From positions 1-64,000 of the forward strand of contig CAXTBC010000001.1 in NCBI GenBank assembly GCA_964242595.1: a stretch of DNA of 64,000 nucleotides, read 5' to 3'. This DNA comes from BOG-908 sp964242595 (GTDB lineage: Bacteria; Pseudomonadota; Alphaproteobacteria; Acetobacterales; Acetobacteraceae). Below are positions 60,296-64,000 of this stretch, in pieces. Each line of letters opens with the position of its first letter. Position 1 is the first letter of the stretch. The position numbers and the translations under genes are program-made. The notes beneath the pieces are model-generated. The model was not told where the DNA came from, searched no databases, and was given only the letters and a program-made list of their open reading frames with translations.

Positions 60296-60874
60296 CGCAC
60301 GTCTCCGAACCGGTGCGCATCCGGCACCTTTACCGATGTAGGGACACAGGCGCGTTGCGAGCTAGAAGCCAAAGGTCCTAACTCCAACGCATGTCTGGCC
60401 CGCGCGACTTTAGCGGTCCGTCGTTTCGCTTTGGTTGGCGAAGCCGCCCCGCGGCGCTCGAAGCCGAAGCTCAAGGCACCCTCGGCCCGCAAGTGATAGC
60501 ATTTTCGATCAGAAACTTTTGGATTACTACTTGTTGAAGGACATTACAGACAGTCTTTTTTTTTGCCTTGCGCTCGCTTTTACCTTGGCCACCCACCCCT
60601 CTACTGCTACTTACGATATCCTTCTACAAGCATTTTAACAAACGTGATTAATGCTTTGGCAGAATGGCGCGCTGCGACTTGCTGGGCTTATGCACGCCAG
60701 GGTTGGGTATATTTTGCACTTACCGCGTACACGCCAGCGTGAGCAGAGCCGTTTCGTAATCATGGCTGTCGCCACCGTCATTCTTTTCAACTTGTGGTTG
60801 GTGGCAAGTCGCTGCCGTTATGTCGTCATTGCCGGCACGCGAAATACTTCCTGATAGCACAGGGACTCAACAGT
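60296..60874. other. A/T-richer intergenic region before the LuxR-type gene
   Basis: 579 bases, with a distinctly lower GC content from about 60490 to 60840, including a run of eight T (60556-60563). No gene or repeat of either family is recognised. It probably holds the promoter of the downstream regulator. Confidence 0.55.
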
Positions 60875-61903
60875 ATGGATCTGGACCATGATCCGGACGG
60901 CTTTTCGAGGGACGCCGGCGATCCTCGGGCCGACCGCCACACAATCGTTGTTGTAGACACATGCACACTGTTCCGCGAGGGGCTGGTCGGCATACTTCAG
61001 GCATCCTGCTTCGATGTTCTGACCGCCGCGGGCAACATCGCCGACGCCCTGGCGCATGTCGATCAATGCCGACCGCGTGAGATAGACCTGCTCATCTGCA
61101 GCCTGGACCCGCAACGCGGCATCGAATCCCAGCTGGCGGCAATCCGGGCCATGCGGAGCCGCAGCGCCAGAACGAAGATGGTTCTGCTGATGCCAAGCTG
61201 CACGGCTGAAGACCTGCTTGCAGCGTTGGTGTGCGGTGTGGATGGCGTCGTTCTCAAGGACATCTCGGGCGAGAAGCTGATCGCCGTGCTCGATTTGATC
61301 ATTCACGGCCAGCACGTGTTGCCGGTGAGCGTTGCGTGGCAGGTGTTCCGGGAGCTGCGGCCCGCTTTGGCCGAGGCGGAACAGCGGCAGGGAATTGCAC
61401 CGGCAAGGTCCGAGACGTCCGAGTCACGCCTTGCGGGGCTGGCGCCCGAGCACCTCGCGTCTGAAGCTGCCCAGGCATTGGCGTTGCCCAGCGTGTTTGA
61501 GTCGGCCGACGCAGCCGGCCTGCGCGAGCGTGCACAGCACAAGACGACGCGCGGGCTCGGCCTGTCCGAGCGTGAGACGCAGATCCTGCAATGTCTCATC
61601 GAGGGCTACGCCAACAAGCTGATCGCACGGCGCCTCGACATCGCCGAGGCAACCGTGAAGGTTCACATCAAGGGCCTGCTGCGGAAGATCAACGTCAGCA
61701 ACCGCACGCAGGCCGCAATCTGGGCGCTCAACCAGAGCTTCACGGCGCAGCAGACACATGCCGTCCAGCCCGGCGAACACGACAGGAAGCCTGGCAACGC
61801 CTTTGCCCACCGAGTGATGGTCCCGGACGACCCGTTGCTGTCCGACGTCGTGGCCGTGCTCTCGCCGGTCACCAACGACCTCGCGACGCTTACCCACGCC
61901 TGA
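60875..61903 (+). CDS. LuxR/NarL-type regulator with degenerate receiver domain
   Basis: 342-residue transcription regulator. The receiver-like domain (about 22-150) keeps the first acidic residue (D28), LFREG and the lysine K128 (VVLKDIS), but the phospho-acceptor position in DLLICSLDP is Ser76 instead of Asp, and D28 is followed by Thr instead of Asp. A C-terminal LuxR HTH (LSERETQILQCLIEGYANKL, then IAEATVKVHIKGLLRKI) is intact. It precedes the wza-like gene by 21 bases and probably controls polysaccharide genes. Confidence 0.88.
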   Translation: MDLDHDPDGFSRDAGDPRADRHTIVVVDTCTLFREGLVGILQASCFDVLTAAGNIADALAHVDQCRPREIDLLICSLDPQRGIESQLAAIRAMRSRSARTKMVLLMPSCTAEDLLAALVCGVDGVVLKDISGEKLIAVLDLIIHGQHVLPVSVAWQVFRELRPALAEAEQRQGIAPARSETSESRLAGLAPEHLASEAAQALALPSVFESADAAGLRERAQHKTTRGLGLSERETQILQCLIEGYANKLIARRLDIAEATVKVHIKGLLRKINVSNRTQAAIWALNQSFTAQQTHAVQPGEHDRKPGNAFAHRVMVPDDPLLSDVVAVLSPVTNDLATLTHA

Positions 61904-61924
61904 TCCGCCTTGCTGGAGATCGTC

Positions 61925-63130
61925 ATGCAGCGTGTCAGACTGATCAGCCTGTTGCTGTCCACCACGCTCGGGGGCTGCTCCTCGTTCTTCTCGCAGAGCG
62001 GCCCCAGCCGTTCGGCCGTGATCGACCGTGCCACCCCGTCTGTCGGACAGCCGGCCCAGGCGCTCAGCTACGCCCTGGTGCCGCTGGACGCCGGCGTCGT
62101 CTCCGGCCTCGGCGAGGACGATCCGGTGCCGCGCTTCTCGGCCGCGCTGACCGGCGGCGCGGCGTCCACAGGCGAGCTCGGGACCGGCGACACCGTCGCG
62201 CTCACCGTCTTCGAATCAGGCGCCGGCGGGCTGTTCATCCCGAGCGAGCCGAGCACCCGCAACGGCAACTACGTCGCGCTGCCGCCCCAGCAGATCGACA
62301 GCAGCGGCGACATTTCCGTGCCCTTCGCCGGCAGGATCCATGCGGTCGGGCTGTCCACGTCGGCCGTGGAGCGGGAGATCGACCGCCGCCTTGCCGGCCG
62401 CGCGCTGAACCCGCAGGTCATCGTGACGGTCACCGACAGGCGAGCCGGCGCCATAAGCATCACCGGCGAGGTCGGCAACGCGGCGCGCTTCTCGCTCGAA
62501 CCCGGCGGCGAGACGGTCCTGGGCGCCATCGCACGCGCCGGCGGCCCACGCTTCCCGGCCTACGAAACGACCGTGACCGTGCAGCGCGGCGGCCGGACGG
62601 AACGGGCGCTGCTGGCCGAGGTGATGTCCGACCCGCAGCAGAACGTGGCGTTGCAGCCGGGCGACGGCATCTATCTCGGCCACACACCCCGCTACTTCCT
62701 GGCGTTCGGTGCCACCGGCCCTGGTCAGTCGATCGGCCTGGTCAACCGCCGCTTCACGTTCGACGATACGCATCTGAGCCTGGCCGACGCGCTGGCCAAG
62801 GCAGGCGGCCTGGAAGACGACCGCGCCAACGCACAGGCCATCTTCGTCTACCGGTTCGAGCCGTCCTCCCAGAAGGATGCCACCGACGAGTCCGGAAGGC
62901 CTGTCGTGCGGCCGGCAAGCTTCAACGTGCCTGCTGCGGCAGCAACTCCGACCGTCTACCTGCTCAATTTGACCAACCCGGCGGGCTACTTCTACGCCAA
63001 CAAGTTCCGTATACATAACGAAGACACGTTGTTCGTCTCGAACTCGCCTTCCACCGACTTGTCCAAGTTCCTGTCCCTGGTGCTGCCGGCAGCGTACTCT
63101 GCATCCGGCTTCCGGGCTGGTTTCAATTAA
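61925..63130 (+). CDS. Wza-type outer-membrane polysaccharide export lipoprotein
   Basis: 401-residue lipoprotein: signal with lipobox LGGC (Cys18), Poly_export domain (GTGDTVALTVFES, GDISVPFAGRIHAVGLS, NPQVIVTVTDRR) and SLBB-like domains (ITGEVGNAARFSLEPGGETV, QPGDGIYLG). Exports polysaccharide through the outer membrane. ATG 61925 is preceded by GGAG eight bases upstream. Confidence 0.92.
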   Translation: MQRVRLISLLLSTTLGGCSSFFSQSGPSRSAVIDRATPSVGQPAQALSYALVPLDAGVVSGLGEDDPVPRFSAALTGGAASTGELGTGDTVALTVFESGAGGLFIPSEPSTRNGNYVALPPQQIDSSGDISVPFAGRIHAVGLSTSAVEREIDRRLAGRALNPQVIVTVTDRRAGAISITGEVGNAARFSLEPGGETVLGAIARAGGPRFPAYETTVTVQRGGRTERALLAEVMSDPQQNVALQPGDGIYLGHTPRYFLAFGATGPGQSIGLVNRRFTFDDTHLSLADALAKAGGLEDDRANAQAIFVYRFEPSSQKDATDESGRPVVRPASFNVPAAAATPTVYLLNLTNPAGYFYANKFRIHNEDTLFVSNSPSTDLSKFLSLVLPAAYSASGFRAGFN

Positions 63131-63154
63131 GACATCTTTCGACCGCGCGGTGCC

Positions 63155-63454
63155 GTGCTGCGCACAGAGTTCGCCCGCCCGGTGCCTGTCGAACGCCTGG
63201 CCGCGGTGGCCGGGATGAGCCCGTCCTCCTTTCACCGCCACTGCCTGGCCGTCACCTCGCTGTCGCCCCTGCAGTTCCGGAAGCAGCCCCGCCTGAGCGA
63301 GGCGCGGCGGCTGATGATGGCCGAAGGGGCCAGCGCCAGCAGCGCCGCCTTCGCGGTAGGCTACGAGAGCGTGCCGCAATTCACCCGCGAGTACGGCCGG
63401 ATGTTCGGGCTGCCGCCGGTGCGGGATGCCGGGACGGCACGGGCTGCGGCGTAA
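63155..63454 (+). pseudogene. AraC-family regulator fragment (HTH part only)
   Basis: The 99-residue frame is the C-terminal HTH domain of an AraC-family protein: VPVERLAAVAGMSPSSFHRH, LSPLQFRKQPRLSEARRLMM and AAFAVGYESVPQFTREYGRM. The N-terminal ligand-binding half is missing; upstream lies the wza-like gene. It opens with GTG and no clear ribosome site. Most likely a remnant, though a short HTH-only protein cannot be excluded. Confidence 0.75.
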
Positions 63455-63582
63455 AAGAAAGGCCTTCTTTTTCGAAACAGAAGCAAAAAGCTTTTGTTCG
63501 TTTTGGCGCGGCTCTCTCCGGAAACACCCGACAGGAGCAAAAGCTTTTTGGTCCTTTTTCTCGAAAAAGAACTGCTTCCTTG
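63455..63582. repeat. Family-1 hairpin-arm repeat, copy 10
   Basis: Left arm with CTTCTTTTTCGAAACAGAAG, right arm 63535-63582 with CCTTTTTCTCGAAAAAGAAC. It starts at the end of the AraC fragment and lies before ctaG, outside the photosynthesis cluster. Confidence 0.88.
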
Positions 63583-63637
63583 CTTTTTTCCCGATCGCGT
63601 CCTTTCGCACCGCTCCACATGCGCCCAGATACCCTTC

Positions 63638-64000
63638 ATGCGCAAAACCACCACAGTGCTGGCCTTCACGGCGGTGCTCGCCGTCATGCTCGGCATTACC
63701 TCCTACTCCGTCACCCTCTACCGCCTGTTCTGCCAGGCCACCGGCGCCGGCGGCACCACGCAGCGCGTGGCCACCGGCAGCACCAGGCAGACGGACCGCA
63801 TGGTCACCGTCTTCTTCGACACTTCCGTCGCCCCGGGGCTGCCCTGGCGCTTCGAGCCGTCCCAGCGCTCCGTCCGCGTTCATCTGGGCCAGGACGCGCT
63901 GGCTTTCTTCGAGGCCACCAACAACTCCGACCACGACATCGTGGGCCACGCCGCCTTCAACGTGACGCCAGACAAGGTCGGACCGTATTTCAAGAAGATC
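63638..64000 (+). CDS. ctaG: Cytochrome c oxidase assembly protein CtaG (Cox11), 3' end outside window
   Basis: Copper chaperone delivering CuB to aa3-type oxidase. One N-terminal membrane segment (about residues 7-27), then LYRLFCQATGAGGTTQRV and FFDTSVAPGLPWRFEPSQR, diagnostic of Cox11, and the start of the conserved FNVTPDKVGPYFKKI segment before the window ends. 121 codons are seen. Confidence 0.93.
   Translation, partial: MRKTTTVLAFTAVLAVMLGITSYSVTLYRLFCQATGAGGTTQRVATGSTRQTDRMVTVFFDTSVAPGLPWRFEPSQRSVRVHLGQDALAFFEATNNSDHDIVGHAAFNVTPDKVGPYFKKI

Noticed and set aside
3648..63582. CRISPR-like array from the regularly seen family-1 repeats
   Set aside because: Copies are kilobases apart with no spacers or cas genes.

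Overview
The window is GC-rich and reads as a chromosomal segment of an aerobic anoxygenic phototroph of the Alphaproteobacteria. The Acetobacteraceae (the Rhodopila/Acidiphilium side) is my best guess. The reasons are the type-II reaction-centre genes, the O2-dependent cyclase AcsF with no BchE in view, the high-potential iron-sulfur protein (HiPIP) beside puf, and the spirilloxanthin-type genes crtC, crtD and crtF without crtA. The family-level assignment is inference.

Bases 1-38500 are a photosynthesis gene cluster. Left block: crtDC (minus) diverges from crtE-crtF-bchCXYZ-(small ORF)-pufBALMC (plus). Two exact TGT-N12-ACA boxes of the PpsR/CrtJ type lie in the crtD/crtE gap and before bchC. 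Middle block (minus): HiPIP, hemA, puhE, acsF, a small puh-linked ORF, puhC, puhB, puhA, lhaA, bchM, bchL, bchH, bchB, bchN and bchF, most joined by ATGA or GTGA overlaps. Right block (plus): a PpaA/AerR-type cobalamin-domain regulator, ppsR, bchG, a PucC-like transporter (bch2), bchP and hemC, then tspO on the minus strand. Together they supply ALA and porphyrin precursors, bacteriochlorophyll a, carotenoid, the reaction centre with LH1, its assembly factors and the redox/light regulators. Not in the window: crtB, crtI, bchD, bchI, bchO, bchE and LH2 genes.

Bases 38600-42700 hold a triheme cytochrome c of the membrane-dehydrogenase type, a PsiE-like membrane protein and the first of two divergent beta-helix proteins. 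Bases 42700-63150 are mainly a cell-surface polysaccharide cluster: a second beta-helix protein, polysaccharide deacetylase, several glycosyltransferases, an SGNH hydrolase fused to an arabinofuranosidase-like domain, a GDP-mannose-3,5-epimerase-like enzyme and another SDR, a flippase, a GMC oxidoreductase, a WecG/TagA enzyme, an initiating phosphoglycosyltransferase, a LuxR-type regulator and a Wza-like exporter, with a VapBC pair in the middle. The window ends in an AraC fragment and the start of ctaG.

The most unusual feature is two families of interspersed repeats. Family 1 (about ten copies, 110-155 bp, two A/T-rich hairpin arms) sits inside operons, separates pufL from pufM, and appears to be translated as part of several photosynthesis proteins: the N-termini of BchP and Bch2, the C-terminus of the puh-linked ORF, possibly the N-terminus of CrtF. 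Its arms are nearly free of stop codons, which recalls the Rickettsia palindromic elements. Family 2 is a GC-rich dyad element. One copy is interrupted by a 149-bp MITE with an exact TTA target duplication, another supplies the C-terminus of a glycosyltransferase, and a 53-bp direct repeat containing its end brackets 48.4 kb including the whole photosynthesis cluster.
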